Source of the DNA: REEB76 sp963774895
GTDB taxonomy: Bacteria; Pseudomonadota; Gammaproteobacteria; Natronospirales; REEB76
Length of the DNA: 64,000 nucleotides
Direction: 5' to 3'
Assembly: GCA_963774895.1 (NCBI GenBank)
Contig: CAVZGN010000003.1
Coordinates: forward strand, 186,001-250,000
In this document: positions 43,073 to 56,376 of the stretch, one piece after another
How the letters are laid out: every line of letters begins with the position of its first letter
How positions within the stretch are numbered: position 1 is the first letter of the stretch
Made by a program: the position numbers and the translations under genes
Notes under the pieces: model-generated
What the model was told of the DNA's origin: nothing
Databases searched by the model: none
The model's input: the letters and a program-made list of their open reading frames with translations, nothing else

Positions 43073-44235
43073 GGGGCATCACCATCCTCGGTTCCACGGG
43101 TAGCGTTGGGAAAGCCACCCTGGATGTAATTGCTCGTCATCGTGATCGCTTCCGAGTGCTAGCACTCACGGCCCACGCTGATGCGGAAGGTCTATTCCGT
43201 CAATGTCGTGAACATCGCCCACAGTATGCCGTCATGGTTGAAGAAATTCCTGCAAAACAACTGCGCGAACGTATCAGTCAAGCTGGGCTGAAAGTCCAGG
43301 TGCTGACTGGCACACAGGCTCTTGAAGAGGTTGCTAAGCTGCCGGAAAACGATTGCGTCATGGCATCGATTGTAGGCGCTGCAGGATTATTGCCAACGCT
43401 TGCTGCAGTCAGCAGTGGCAAACGCATACTGCTTGCCAATAAGGAATCGCTGGTGATGGCCGGTGAGCTCTTCATGCATGCTATCCAAAAACATGGAGCC
43501 GAACTCATCCCCATTGACAGTGAACACAATGCGATCTTTCAATGCATGCCACCTCAAGAGCGACATGCTGTAAGACGCCTATTGCTTACCGCCTCTGGTG
43601 GACCTTTTCGTGGCTGGTCACAGGAAGCGTTGCATTCCGTCACTCCGGCACAGGCCTGCGCGCATCCTAAATGGAACATGGGTCGAAAGATTTCTGTGGA
43701 TTCGGCCACACTTATGAACAAAGGACTGGAGGTGATCGAAGCGCGCTGGTTGTTCGGAATATCAGCGGAACTTATCCAAGTCATCGTGCATCCCCAGAGT
43801 ATCGTGCATTCCCTGGTGGAATACACCGATGGTTCGGTGCTGGCGCAATTGAGCAACCCCGATATGCGTATCCCGATTGCGTGCGGTCTCGGTTGGCCTG
43901 AACGCCTAGAGACTGGCGTGCAAGCCTTGGATTTGTGTGCTCTCGGTCATCTGGATTTCGAGCAGCCGGATCTGGACATTTTCCCCTGTTTACAACTCGC
44001 CAAACAGGCCGCCCACGCGGGTGGCAGCGCGCCGGTTATCCTGAATGCTGCCAACGAAGTTGCGGTTCAGACGTTTTTGGAAGGACACCTGCATTTCACC
44101 GCCATCGCCGCAGTAGTGCGGCAAACGCTCGAACAATCAAAATCGACCACCCCGGATTCCATCGAGGCCGTGCTTGATTGCGATTGGCGGGCGCGTGTTA
44201 TCGCAAAAGCTGCTATAACCAGGGCAGCTGCATGA
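43069..44235 (+). CDS. dxr: 1-deoxy-D-xylulose 5-phosphate reductoisomerase
   Basis: This 388-residue NADPH enzyme converts DXP to MEP, the committed step of the MEP isoprenoid pathway. GSTGSVGKATLDV binds NADPH; LLANKESLVMAGE, IPIDSEHNAIFQC and SVDSATLMNKGLEVIEA hold metal and substrate residues. ATG 43069 overlaps the cdsA stop; a GTG nine bases upstream is less likely. IspD and IspF, later pathway enzymes, are encoded at the right end of the window. The stop overlaps rseP by ATGA. Confidence 0.98.
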   Translation: MRGITILGSTGSVGKATLDVIARHRDRFRVLALTAHADAEGLFRQCREHRPQYAVMVEEIPAKQLRERISQAGLKVQVLTGTQALEEVAKLPENDCVMASIVGAAGLLPTLAAVSSGKRILLANKESLVMAGELFMHAIQKHGAELIPIDSEHNAIFQCMPPQERHAVRRLLLTASGGPFRGWSQEALHSVTPAQACAHPKWNMGRKISVDSATLMNKGLEVIEARWLFGISAELIQVIVHPQSIVHSLVEYTDGSVLAQLSNPDMRIPIACGLGWPERLETGVQALDLCALGHLDFEQPDLDIFPCLQLAKQAAHAGGSAPVILNAANEVAVQTFLEGHLHFTAIAAVVRQTLEQSKSTTPDSIEAVLDCDWRARVIAKAAITRAAA

Positions 44236-45596
44236 ATATTCTCATCAGTATCGGAGCCTTTCTCATGGCTGTATGCATGCTGATCATCTGGCATGAGTTC
44301 GGCCATTTTGTCGTGATGCGTTATTTCGGAATCAAAGTGCTGCGCTTCTCGGTGTTCTTTGGTAAACCTTTGTTGCGCTGGCAGCGCCGGCCCGAATCCA
44401 CGGAGCTTGCCATAGGCTGGCTCCCGCTCGGCGGGTACGTAAAACCACTCGATGAACGTGATGGTGAAGTACCGGTGGGCGAGCAACATCTGGCCTTCAA
44501 CCGCCAGCCATTAAATAGGCGTTTTCTGGCGGTATTGGCTGGTCCAGTATTCAACATTATCTTTGCGATAGTGGCCTATTGGGTGATTTTCATGATGGGT
44601 GTTCCAGGCACCCGGCCGATTATCGGAGAGGTACGCTCAGGCTCGGCAGCGGCCCAAGCAGGGTTTGTGAAGGAAGATGAGATTCTTGCCGTTAACGGCA
44701 ACCGTACGCTCACCTGGGATACAGTCCTGGAGAGGCTTTTCGAAGGCACCATCCATGGAAGCAGTATAAGCGTACAGGTTCGCAACCCCGATCATGCTGA
44801 GCAGCAGCTGATCTTGAAAATCACGGATAGCCGGGCACTGACTGAACCTGGCAAGTTGCTTGAAGGTCTGGGCTTCAGTCAATGGCAACCCGAGGCTGCG
44901 CCGGAAGTTGGCGAGGTCCTGTCGGATGGTACTGCCGGTCGGGCTGGTCTTAGAAAAGGCGACCTTATACTAAGTGTCGATAACAAGGCCATTACCAGCC
45001 CACAGCAGCTGATTGACATGCTACGGTCAGCACCGAATCAGACCCTGCAAATCGTGGTGCAGCGTGGGATTCACAGTGTCGGTTTGCAACTTCCGGTTGG
45101 CGTGCAACGGACCAAAGACGGCAAGCTGATCGGGCATATTGGCGCCCAGATTGGCTATCCTGAGAGTCTGCGTCAGCGTTTGGAGGTGGAACAACGGTAT
45201 AATCCGATCGCCGCTCTGGGGCATGCAATTGCGCGTACAGGCAGCCTCGCCTGGCTGACGTTGGATGCATCTTGGAACATGGTGATCGGCAAGGTATCGT
45301 TGCGTAACCTGAGCGGTCCGATTGATATAGCGCAGTATGCCGGTTATACAGCCGAGAATGGGCTGGTGCCATTCCTGGCGTTTCTGGCCGTCGTGAGCAT
45401 TAGTCTTGGTATTTTGAATTTGCTGCCGATACCGGTGCTGGATGGCGGGCATTTACTGTATTACCTAATCGAGGCTGTTAAGGGTTCACCCTTGTCCACC
45501 CAGGCTGAGATGTTGGGTCAGCGAGTAGGTATCGCACTGTTACTGGCGCTCATGAGTTTTGCCATCTATAACGATCTTACGCGGATGTTCGGATAA
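44232..45596 (+). CDS. rseP: Site-2 intramembrane metalloprotease RseP
   Basis: This 454-residue inner-membrane zinc protease cleaves the anti-sigma factor RseA in the sigma-E envelope stress response and clears signal-peptide remnants. The zinc motif HEFGH lies in the first membrane helix, and the second ligand motif NLLPIPVLDGGHLLYYLIE is C-terminal. Two PDZ domains lie between (one around IIGEVRSGSAAAQAGFVKEDE, the other around GEVLSDGTAGRAGLRKGD). ATG 44232 overlaps dxr; the longer frame start at 44178 lies inside dxr. BamA follows, linking stress control to outer-membrane assembly. Confidence 0.97.
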   Translation: MNILISIGAFLMAVCMLIIWHEFGHFVVMRYFGIKVLRFSVFFGKPLLRWQRRPESTELAIGWLPLGGYVKPLDERDGEVPVGEQHLAFNRQPLNRRFLAVLAGPVFNIIFAIVAYWVIFMMGVPGTRPIIGEVRSGSAAAQAGFVKEDEILAVNGNRTLTWDTVLERLFEGTIHGSSISVQVRNPDHAEQQLILKITDSRALTEPGKLLEGLGFSQWQPEAAPEVGEVLSDGTAGRAGLRKGDLILSVDNKAITSPQQLIDMLRSAPNQTLQIVVQRGIHSVGLQLPVGVQRTKDGKLIGHIGAQIGYPESLRQRLEVEQRYNPIAALGHAIARTGSLAWLTLDASWNMVIGKVSLRNLSGPIDIAQYAGYTAENGLVPFLAFLAVVSISLGILNLLPIPVLDGGHLLYYLIEAVKGSPLSTQAEMLGQRVGIALLLALMSFAIYNDLTRMFG

Positions 45597-45608
45597 GGAG
45601 GATAAGAA

Positions 45609-47990
45609 TTGGGTTTTATTAAAGGCACCGGGATCATCCTGGCCTCACTGCTGTTCCTGGTGTTGAGTACCGCCATAGCCCGAGCGGATGAATCGTTTAT
45701 TGTCAAAAAAATCGAGATCGTTGGTCTGCAGCGGATATCCGAAGGCACAATCTACGATTATCTGCCAATCAATATTGGCGATAATCTTACTGAAGATCGC
45801 ATACAAGACGCCATCCGCGGGCTGTACAAAACCGGGTTTTTCCGTGATGTAGAAATGCGCCGTGATGGAGACACGCTCATTATCATCGTTCACGAGCGTC
45901 CATCCATCGCGAAATTTTCAGTCACGGGGAATAAATTAATTAAATCGGATGACCTCTACAAGAACTTGAACAAGGCAGGCCTGTCTCAGGGCCAGATTTT
46001 CAATCGGGTAACGCTTGACGGGTTCATCCAGCAACTTACCGATGAATACTACAGCCACGGGAAATATGCAGCAATAATTACACCGACTGTGACTGACATA
46101 GGCGATAACAAGGTAAATGTGTCTGTGAAGATATCCGAGGGCGTGACAGCCAAGATTCGTTCCATCAACATTGTCGGCAATCATGCATTTTCAGAGGATG
46201 ATCTGCTTGGTGTCTTCAAGCTGAAAGTAGCGGATTTCTGGACCTTCTTTGGAAGCTCAGATGAATACTCTCGCGAGAAACTCGTTGGTGATCTGGAATC
46301 CCTGCGTTCTTATTATATGGATCGTGGCTATGCAGATTTCGCTATCGATTCCACTCAAGTAGCGATTTCCCCAGATCGTAACAGCGTCTATATCACTGTA
46401 AATATAACCGAAGGTGATATTTATAAAATTAAGGATGTGAAACTGGCGGGACAGTTTGTAATTCCAAAGACAGAATTGGAAAAATTGGTGCTGGTCAAGC
46501 CAGGAGAGATATTTTCTCTCAAGCGAGCTACCACAACAGCTGACATAATCCAGAAGCGGCTCGGCATGATTGGATATGGATTCGCGCAGGTAAACCCAAT
46601 CCCCGACATTGATCGTCAGAAGAAATTGGTTTCAATCACATTTTATATAGAATCCGGCCAGCGTGTTTATGTAAGACATGTCAATTTCAACGAAGCACCG
46701 GGCACGGATGACGCGGTTTTCCGCCGCGAAATGCGTCAGTATGAAGGCACGTGGTTATCGACTGTGGATGTGGAGAGGTCGCGCGCACGTTTAAATCGCT
46801 TGCCATGGATGGAGGATGTGACTGTCAAGACCGTGCCCGTGCCAGGTTCAGTTGACCTTGTGGATGTGGACTACACGCTGAAAGAGCGCCCATCAGGCAC
46901 GGCTAGTATCGGCGTCGGATATGGCAGTTCTCAAGGGTTGGTTCTTGACGGCAACATCGTGAATGCAAATTTCCTGGGCTCCGGTGAACGGCTCTCTATC
47001 GCAGCAGATCGTTCCCAGATCGGGCATACCTATAATTTCAATTTTACCGACCCTTATTGGACGATTGATGGCGTCAGCCGAACGCTGGGTTTCTTTCAGA
47101 TCCAGACATCCAGTCTTTCGATCAATAGTGCGCCCATATCAACCCAATCCTATGGCGGGCAGATGAGTTTCAACATACCCATGTCAGAATACGATGCCTG
47201 GGGCATCGGTGCGACCTTCTCTCACAATGAGCTATTGTCAGAGGCAGGGACATCTCAACAGTTTATTCAATTCATTTCGAATCCTGCCAATGGCACAACT
47301 TCCCAAGAGCTGGGAACCTGCTCGGATTCACGCGGATTTTATTTTATCTGCGAATATCCAGCGCTGACATACAATACACTCGAGGCCTCAGTGAGTTATG
47401 TACGCGATACCCGCAACCGGATCATTTTCCCTGAGAATGGATCACGAGAATCAATCAGTCTGACGGTAGCAGTACCGGGTTTAAGCCAGGAGTATTACAT
47501 ATGGACTTACCAACAACTGGCATTCATCCCTTTATTCAAAGGATTTCTCTACGGCTTCAACGGTGAAGTAGATTATGGCGCGCCTTATGGAAAGACCGAT
47601 ACCTATCCGCCCTACAAGAATTTTTTTGATGGTGGGCCCGATTCAGTGCGTGGTTGGCAGGTTGGCACTCTGGGTCCGAGAGATACAGCTGGTTATCCAA
47701 TCGGCGGCCGGGCCATGGTTTTCATGCAAAACGAGCTAATCCTGCCCACGTTCGGTAAAAAAAGTGATACGGATACCGGTTCCACCCGCTGGGCGGTGTT
47801 TGTTGATGCCGGTAATGCGTTCACAGATCCAGGAGATTTTCGCTGGGGTCAATTGCGGGTAGGCGTTGGTCTTGCAGCCACTTTCCTGACTCCACTCGGA
47901 GCCATGAAATTCAGCTATGCTTTGCCGCTGAATCCCAAACCGGGCGACCAGACCGAGCGCTTCCAATTCACACTCGGCACTTATTTCTGA
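45609..47990 (+). CDS. bamA: Outer membrane protein assembly factor BamA
   Basis: This 793-residue Omp85 protein is the core of the Bam complex that inserts beta barrels into the outer membrane. It has a signal peptide (about 1-26, ending AIARA), five POTRA domains (the first begins FIVKKIEIVGLQRISEGTI) and a 16-strand barrel with the loop motif DSVRGWQVGTLGP. It ends FQFTLGTYF with a C-terminal Phe. The start is TTG 45609, with a near-perfect AGGAGG eight bases upstream and no better codon before the signal peptide. It would also assemble the TpsB barrel encoded at 3030. Confidence 0.97.
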   Translation: MGFIKGTGIILASLLFLVLSTAIARADESFIVKKIEIVGLQRISEGTIYDYLPINIGDNLTEDRIQDAIRGLYKTGFFRDVEMRRDGDTLIIIVHERPSIAKFSVTGNKLIKSDDLYKNLNKAGLSQGQIFNRVTLDGFIQQLTDEYYSHGKYAAIITPTVTDIGDNKVNVSVKISEGVTAKIRSINIVGNHAFSEDDLLGVFKLKVADFWTFFGSSDEYSREKLVGDLESLRSYYMDRGYADFAIDSTQVAISPDRNSVYITVNITEGDIYKIKDVKLAGQFVIPKTELEKLVLVKPGEIFSLKRATTTADIIQKRLGMIGYGFAQVNPIPDIDRQKKLVSITFYIESGQRVYVRHVNFNEAPGTDDAVFRREMRQYEGTWLSTVDVERSRARLNRLPWMEDVTVKTVPVPGSVDLVDVDYTLKERPSGTASIGVGYGSSQGLVLDGNIVNANFLGSGERLSIAADRSQIGHTYNFNFTDPYWTIDGVSRTLGFFQIQTSSLSINSAPISTQSYGGQMSFNIPMSEYDAWGIGATFSHNELLSEAGTSQQFIQFISNPANGTTSQELGTCSDSRGFYFICEYPALTYNTLEASVSYVRDTRNRIIFPENGSRESISLTVAVPGLSQEYYIWTYQQLAFIPLFKGFLYGFNGEVDYGAPYGKTDTYPPYKNFFDGGPDSVRGWQVGTLGPRDTAGYPIGGRAMVFMQNELILPTFGKKSDTDTGSTRWAVFVDAGNAFTDPGDFRWGQLRVGVGLAATFLTPLGAMKFSYALPLNPKPGDQTERFQFTLGTYF

Positions 47991-48008
47991 TAATTCCGGA
48001 GACTATCC

Positions 48009-48563
48009 ATGAAACTTGTAAGCAAATTATTATCCCTGTTGGTGGTGTTCTCTGCCGTTATGTATACAGGCAATATTTCAGCGACCGAGATCAAGATTGG
48101 CGTTGTCGATAGAGCGATTCTTTTGCAGAAATCACCCCAAGCAGAGGCTGCTACTAAGTTGATGCATCAGAAATTTGATAGCCGCGGTAATGACTTGACG
48201 GCCCAGCAAAACAAGATCAAGGATCTGCAGGATCAAATTAACCGTAACGGCGCAGTCATGAGCGCCAGCCAGCTACAGACTCTGGAAAACCAACTGGACA
48301 GCCTGCAACAGGATTTCAGGCGCAAGCAGGATGATTTTACGTCGGATGTCAACAACCAACGGAATCAAGAACTAGCCGATCTTCAGGCTGCAATTGACGT
48401 AGCCGCGCAGAAGTATGCCAAAGCCCAGCACTACAATCTCATTATCGACAAGGGTGTCGCTTATTATGCGGATAGCACGGTTGACATCACCGACCAGGTT
48501 TTGAGTCAGATGCAAAAGGATTTCAATTCGCAGAAGAATCCGCCTTCAAATGGCGGCAAATGA
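48009..48563 (+). CDS. skp: Periplasmic chaperone Skp (OmpH)
   Basis: This 184-residue protein has a signal peptide (about 1-25) followed by the conserved EIKIGVVDRAILLQKSPQAE, a long helical tentacle region (about 60-130, rich in Gln/Asp/Lys), and YNLIIDKGVAYYAD at the C-terminus. Skp holds unfolded outer-membrane proteins on their way to BamA, encoded 18 bases upstream. GGAG precedes the ATG. The coding end runs past the first possible start of lpxD. Confidence 0.95.
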   Translation: MKLVSKLLSLLVVFSAVMYTGNISATEIKIGVVDRAILLQKSPQAEAATKLMHQKFDSRGNDLTAQQNKIKDLQDQINRNGAVMSASQLQTLENQLDSLQQDFRRKQDDFTSDVNNQRNQELADLQAAIDVAAQKYAKAQHYNLIIDKGVAYYADSTVDITDQVLSQMQKDFNSQKNPPSNGGK

Positions 48564-48582
48564 AAACTATCGGAGTTTGCTG

Positions 48583-49599
48583 GTGGAATATTCTCTCGCA
48601 GAACTCGCGAAACGATGTGGAGGGCAGGTACGCGGTGATGGCGATACGTTGATTCGAGCCGTAGGTACTATCCAGCATGCTGGGTCAAACACCATCACCT
48701 TTCTCACCAATCCACATTATCGACGCTATCTGACTGAGACGCGGGCTGCAGCAGTTATCCTGTCGCAGGCCGACGCAGAACTTTGCAAGCTGCCGGCACT
48801 GGTATCAGCTAATCCCTACCTAGTCTATGCGAAGGTGGCGAGCCTGCTGACATCGAGAGCGTCAGTCTCCATGGGTATTGATGTGAGCGCCAGGGTACAT
48901 CCCAAAGCCCATGTATCTAGCACAGCATGGATCGCGCCGGGCGCGGTGCTGGAAGAAAAGGTGGTAATTGCGGATAACGTTTTCATCGGCCCCAATTGTG
49001 TAATTCAGGCAGGATCAACTATTGCAGAACACAGCCGTTTGGTAGCCAATGTCACTCTCTGTCATGAGGTGAGGGTAGGTAAACGCGCACTGATTCATCC
49101 CGGAGTCGTAATTGGGGCGGACGGTTTTGGTTTTGCCCGCGATGGTGAGGCTTGGGTCAAGGTTCCACAGCTAGGATCGGTGGTAATCGGAGATGATGTG
49201 GAAATCGGCGCCAATACTACTATTGATCGGGGTGCTCTGGAGGATACGATTGTTGAAAATGGTGTGAAGCTGGATAACCAAATACAAGTGGGGCATAACG
49301 TGCATATTGGCGAACATACCATCATCGCCGGTTGTGTAGGCATCTCCGGCAGCGCCCGCATCGGACGCCGTTGCATGCTGGGCGGATCAGTTGGCGTAGT
49401 CGGGCACATCGAAATCTGTGATGATGTGACGGTCACCGGCATGACCGTTGTAACCCATTCAATTCATGAGCCGGGCGTTTATTCAGGTCTTATGCCCATG
49501 GATACCTCGGCACGCTGGCGTAAGAATAGCGCACGTATACGTCAGCTCGACGAACTTGCACGCAGGCTGATAGCGATCGAAAAAAAAATGAAGGACTGA
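48583..49599 (+). CDS. lpxD: UDP-3-O-(3-hydroxyacyl)glucosamine N-acyltransferase
   Basis: This acyltransferase adds the N-linked 3-hydroxyacyl chain in lipid A synthesis. After an N-terminal uridine-binding domain (SLAELAKRCGG, then ITFLTNPHYRRYL) comes a left-handed beta helix of hexapeptide repeats with the catalytic-site segment LDNQIQVGHNVHIGEHT. I prefer GTG 48583 (338 residues) because GGAG lies seven bases upstream and the N-terminus then matches the family; an ATG at 48550, inside the skp 3' end, would give 349 residues. LpxA acts earlier and FabZ supplies the competing acyl-ACP fate. Confidence 0.95.
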   Translation: MEYSLAELAKRCGGQVRGDGDTLIRAVGTIQHAGSNTITFLTNPHYRRYLTETRAAAVILSQADAELCKLPALVSANPYLVYAKVASLLTSRASVSMGIDVSARVHPKAHVSSTAWIAPGAVLEEKVVIADNVFIGPNCVIQAGSTIAEHSRLVANVTLCHEVRVGKRALIHPGVVIGADGFGFARDGEAWVKVPQLGSVVIGDDVEIGANTTIDRGALEDTIVENGVKLDNQIQVGHNVHIGEHTIIAGCVGISGSARIGRRCMLGGSVGVVGHIEICDDVTVTGMTVVTHSIHEPGVYSGLMPMDTSARWRKNSARIRQLDELARRLIAIEKKMKD

Positions 49600-49605
49600 A
49601 CAGAC

Positions 49606-50064
49606 ATGACAAAAGATCCGTTCCTCGACATCCATGCCATCATCAAGCAGCTGCCGCACCGTTATCCATTCCTGCTGGTGGACCGCGTGCTGGAATGCAT
49701 ACCAGGAAAATCACTAACGGCTATCAAGAATGTTACTGTCAATGAACCATTTTTCCCGGGGCATTTTCCGCAACGGGCAATCATGCCGGGTGTATTGATT
49801 CTAGAGGCACTCGCCCAGGCCACGGGCCTGTTGACATTCGCGACCCTGGGTTATTCACCCGACAAGCATACGCTGTATTACTTTGTTGGCATTGACAATG
49901 CACGTTTCAAGAAACCCGTGGAACCCGGCGATCAACTCTTGCTTAAAGTCGAACATCTATGGAACAAGCGTGGCATCTGGAAGTATAGGACTCGGGCTGA
50001 AGTGGAAACTAAAATTGTCGCTGAGGCCGATATCATGTGCGCCTCACAGAAGTTTGAAGATTGA
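49606..50064 (+). CDS. fabZ: 3-hydroxyacyl-[acyl-carrier-protein] dehydratase FabZ
   Basis: This 152-residue hot-dog-fold enzyme dehydrates 3-hydroxyacyl-ACP in fatty-acid elongation. The catalytic His is in PHRYPFLLVDRVLE, with FFPGHFPQRAIMPGVLILEA supplying the active-site loop and Glu. It competes with LpxA for 3-hydroxyacyl-ACP, explaining its place between lpxD and lpxA. The stop TGA overlaps the TTG start of lpxA. Confidence 0.98.
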   Translation: MTKDPFLDIHAIIKQLPHRYPFLLVDRVLECIPGKSLTAIKNVTVNEPFFPGHFPQRAIMPGVLILEALAQATGLLTFATLGYSPDKHTLYYFVGIDNARFKKPVEPGDQLLLKVEHLWNKRGIWKYRTRAEVETKIVAEADIMCASQKFED

Positions 50065-50831
50065 TTGATCCGCGCGCGGCCGTAGATGCATCCGCACGTC
50101 TGGCAGCAGACGTGACGGTCGGGCCGTTCACGGTAATCGGTCCGCAGGTGGAAATCGGTGCTGGAACCTGGATCGGGCCACATGCAGTGATTCAGGGCCC
50201 GGCGCGTATTGGCCGCGACAACCGAATTTTCCAATTCGCGTCCATCGGCGGCATTCCCCAGGATAAGAAGTATGGGGGCGAACCGACCTGGCTTGAAATC
50301 GGCGACCGCAATACATTTTTTGAATTTGTCACCATCAATCGTGGTACAGCCCAGGACAAAGGCCGGACTGTAATCGGCAATGATGGCTGGATCATGGCTT
50401 ATGTGCATATCGCCCACGACTGTCTGCTGGGTGACAACGTAATACTGGCGAATAACAGCACACTCGCGGGCCACGTCACCATCGAAGACTGGGCGATACT
50501 CGCGGGCTTCACCAAGGTCCACCAGTTCTGTCGCATCGGTGCGCACAGTTTCACCGGCATGAACGTGGATATCACGCGCGATATACCTCCTTATGTGATG
50601 GTTTCCGGTACACCAGCGGAACCCCGGGGAATCAACAGTGAAGGTCTACAACGGCGCGCCTTTAGTGCGGAACAGATCCGCAACATCAAAAACGCGTATC
50701 GGATACTCTACCGGTCCGATCTCCGGCTTGAAGAAGCGCTCGAGAGGTTGCGCGAACCGGCCGCTACCCAGCCGGAAGTTGCCCGCTTGGTAAAATTCCT
50801 GGAAACCAGCGAGCGCAGTATCACCCGCTGA
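50061..50831 (+). CDS. lpxA: Acyl-[ACP]-UDP-N-acetylglucosamine O-acyltransferase
   Basis: This 256-residue trimeric left-handed beta-helix enzyme catalyses the first step of lipid A synthesis. The N-terminus IDPRAAVDASARLAADVTVG, the central segment TFFEFVTINRGTAQ, and the catalytic-His region YVHIAHDCLLGD are all typical. The start is TTG 50061, overlapping the fabZ stop as TTGA; no ATG or GTG is near, and the residues after it match the family N-terminus exactly. Confidence 0.97.
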   Translation: MIDPRAAVDASARLAADVTVGPFTVIGPQVEIGAGTWIGPHAVIQGPARIGRDNRIFQFASIGGIPQDKKYGGEPTWLEIGDRNTFFEFVTINRGTAQDKGRTVIGNDGWIMAYVHIAHDCLLGDNVILANNSTLAGHVTIEDWAILAGFTKVHQFCRIGAHSFTGMNVDITRDIPPYVMVSGTPAEPRGINSEGLQRRAFSAEQIRNIKNAYRILYRSDLRLEEALERLREPAATQPEVARLVKFLETSERSITR

Positions 50832-50868
50832 TTCTGTTCAACGTTCTCAATACACAACTGAAATTATT

Positions 50869-52011
50869 ATGCTGCGAATTGGCATTGTTGCGGGGGAAAG
50901 CTCTGGCGATAACCTTGGCGCCGGTCTGATACACGCCATTCGGGAACGCGTACCCGGTGTGATTGTCGAGGGCGTCGCCGGACCGGCGATGATAGCAGCT
51001 GGCTGCAAACCGCTGGCTAATGCCGAAGACTTGGCGGTGATGGGCATCACCGAAGTGATCAGGCATCTGCCGCGTCTACTGCGCATCCGTCGCAGCCTGC
51101 GTAGGCATTTTCTTGACCAGCGTCCGGATATCTTCATCGGCATCGATGCGCCGGATTTCAATATTGGCTTGGAAGCCAGCCTGCACCAAGCCGGCATACG
51201 CACGGTCCATTATGTGAGTCCATCGATATGGGCCTGGCGAATGCGGCGCGTATTCAAACTCGGCAAGGCCACCGATCTGGTGCTGACTTTGTTACCCTAC
51301 GAATCTTCACTGTATGAACAACACGGATACGCAGCCAAATTCGTCGGCCATCCATTGGCTGACCAAGCACCGGAAATCCAGGATCGGCCGGGATTGCGAA
51401 AATCTTTGCACCTACCGTTGCAAGGTCAGCTGGTGGGACTGTTGCCCGGTAGTCGCCATAACGAAGTGGAGCGCCTCGGGCCATTGTTTCTGGAAACGGC
51501 CCAGTGGCTATTGGCCAAATCGCCTGGCTTGAGCTTCGTTATACCTGCAGCAACTCACACATTGAGCAAACTTATCAAGCAGCAGATACGCACACTAAGA
51601 CCGGACCTGCCAGTACTAGTGGTGGACGGGCACGCTCGCGATGTCCTGGGTGCTGTGGATGTGACGCTGATTGCATCGGGTACCGCCACCTTGGAAGCCA
51701 TGCTATGGCGTTGCCCCATGGTGGTGGCCTACCGCGTGGCCACCAGCAGCTACGCGCTGGTCAAAGGACTGCGCCTGTTGCGCATCCAGCACGTGTCGCT
51801 ACCCAACCTGCTTGCGGACCGAGAAATTGTCCCGGAATTTCTCCAGCATCGCGCCTTGCCATCTGATATGGGCGCAACTCTGCTTAGATTACTGCAAGAC
51901 CCAGCCGCACGGTCTGCGCAACTGGAAAATTTCGCCACACTCAGCCGGGTGCTGCGTTGTCAGGCCGATGAGCGCGCAGCCGAAGCCGTGCTGGAACTGC
52001 TGGCCAAATAA
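50869..52011 (+). CDS. lpxB: Lipid-A-disaccharide synthase
   Basis: This 380-residue GT19 glycosyltransferase joins UDP-2,3-diacylglucosamine and lipid X into the lipid A disaccharide. Diagnostic segments are VAGESSGDNLGAGLI at the N-terminus, FIGIDAPDFNIGLE, VHYVSPSIWAWR, LLPGSRHNEVERL and ASGTATLEAMLWRCPMVVAYR. The gap to lpxA is 37 bases and to rnhB 53 bases. Nothing unusual was seen. Confidence 0.98.
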   Translation: MLRIGIVAGESSGDNLGAGLIHAIRERVPGVIVEGVAGPAMIAAGCKPLANAEDLAVMGITEVIRHLPRLLRIRRSLRRHFLDQRPDIFIGIDAPDFNIGLEASLHQAGIRTVHYVSPSIWAWRMRRVFKLGKATDLVLTLLPYESSLYEQHGYAAKFVGHPLADQAPEIQDRPGLRKSLHLPLQGQLVGLLPGSRHNEVERLGPLFLETAQWLLAKSPGLSFVIPAATHTLSKLIKQQIRTLRPDLPVLVVDGHARDVLGAVDVTLIASGTATLEAMLWRCPMVVAYRVATSSYALVKGLRLLRIQHVSLPNLLADREIVPEFLQHRALPSDMGATLLRLLQDPAARSAQLENFATLSRVLRCQADERAAEAVLELLAK

Positions 52012-52064
52012 CCCAGCATCGCAGGGTAGAATGACTGTGCGCGCAACCGGGAGCTGCTATAGCA

Positions 52065-52661
52065 ATGATCCAGTCTGGGGTAGTTCGAGGCTTCATAATC
52101 GCGGGCGTGGATGAGGCAGGTCGTGGCCCGCTGGCGGGCCCAGTAGCGGCCGCGGCAGTAATCCTGGCGTCATCTCGGCCCATTTCAGGACTCAGGGACT
52201 CCAAGAAGCTGACACCCCAGCGCCGCGAACAGCTGGCTCAAGAGATCCGGCAGCATGCGTTGGCTTGGGCCGTAGGCTGGGCGGACCATCTTGAAATCGA
52301 CCGCCTGAATATCCTGCAAGCCGCCATGCTGGCCATGCGGCGAGCGGTGCTGGCGTTGGCTGTGAGGCCAAAAAAAGTACTGGTGGACGGTGACCGTTGT
52401 CCAGATTTGCCGTACACGATGGAAGCCATTGTGCACGGCGATAACCTGGTTCCAATCATCTGTGCAGCTTCGATTCTCGCCAAGGTGGAGCGGGATGCGG
52501 CCATGCGGCGTTTTGATGAGATTTATCCTGATTATGGTTTCAGTATTCATAAGGGGTATTCGACGCCCATGCATTTGGCTGCGCTCAAGAGATATGGTGC
52601 TTGCGCTATCCATCGGCGTTCATTTGCGCCAGTGCAGTGTTGTAAAGTAAAAGGCTCCTGA
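52065..52661 (+). CDS. rnhB: Ribonuclease HII
   Basis: This 198-residue enzyme cuts RNA in RNA-DNA hybrids and removes misincorporated ribonucleotides. GVDEAGRGPLAGPV holds the DE metal pair, DGDRCPD a further Asp, and AASILAKVERD and HKGYSTPMHLAAL complete the family pattern. It lies two bases before dnaE, the same lpxB-rnhB-dnaE order as in E. coli. Confidence 0.98.
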   Translation: MIQSGVVRGFIIAGVDEAGRGPLAGPVAAAAVILASSRPISGLRDSKKLTPQRREQLAQEIRQHALAWAVGWADHLEIDRLNILQAAMLAMRRAVLALAVRPKKVLVDGDRCPDLPYTMEAIVHGDNLVPIICAASILAKVERDAAMRRFDEIYPDYGFSIHKGYSTPMHLAALKRYGACAIHRRSFAPVQCCKVKGS

Positions 52662-52663
52662 CT

Positions 52664-56197
<3,534 letters not shown>

Positions 56198-56262
56198 GGA
56201 GCGAGCCGGGTGCTTTAATCGAGCCGTCAAGGGCCGTTCGACTCAGATTAGCGCCTCGCCGA

Positions 56263-56284
56263 TGGCGTGGCCGGACGGCCGCCA
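56263..56284. other. Strong GC hairpin in the dnaE-accA gap
   Basis: TGGC-GT-GGCCG-GA-CGGCC-GCCA forms a 9-pair stem with a two-base bulge in the 179-base gap before accA. No U-tract follows, so it is not a typical intrinsic terminator. It may separate dnaE from accA transcription. No clear promoter was found in the gap. Confidence 0.3.
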
Positions 56285-56376
56285 GGGAAGGCTTCGTGCT
56301 GTTAGACTTGCGCGGGGGCTTGTTGTCGTCAGCCTCAGCCGGTAACGTTTATGGCCCCGCAAACCACCACTTGATA

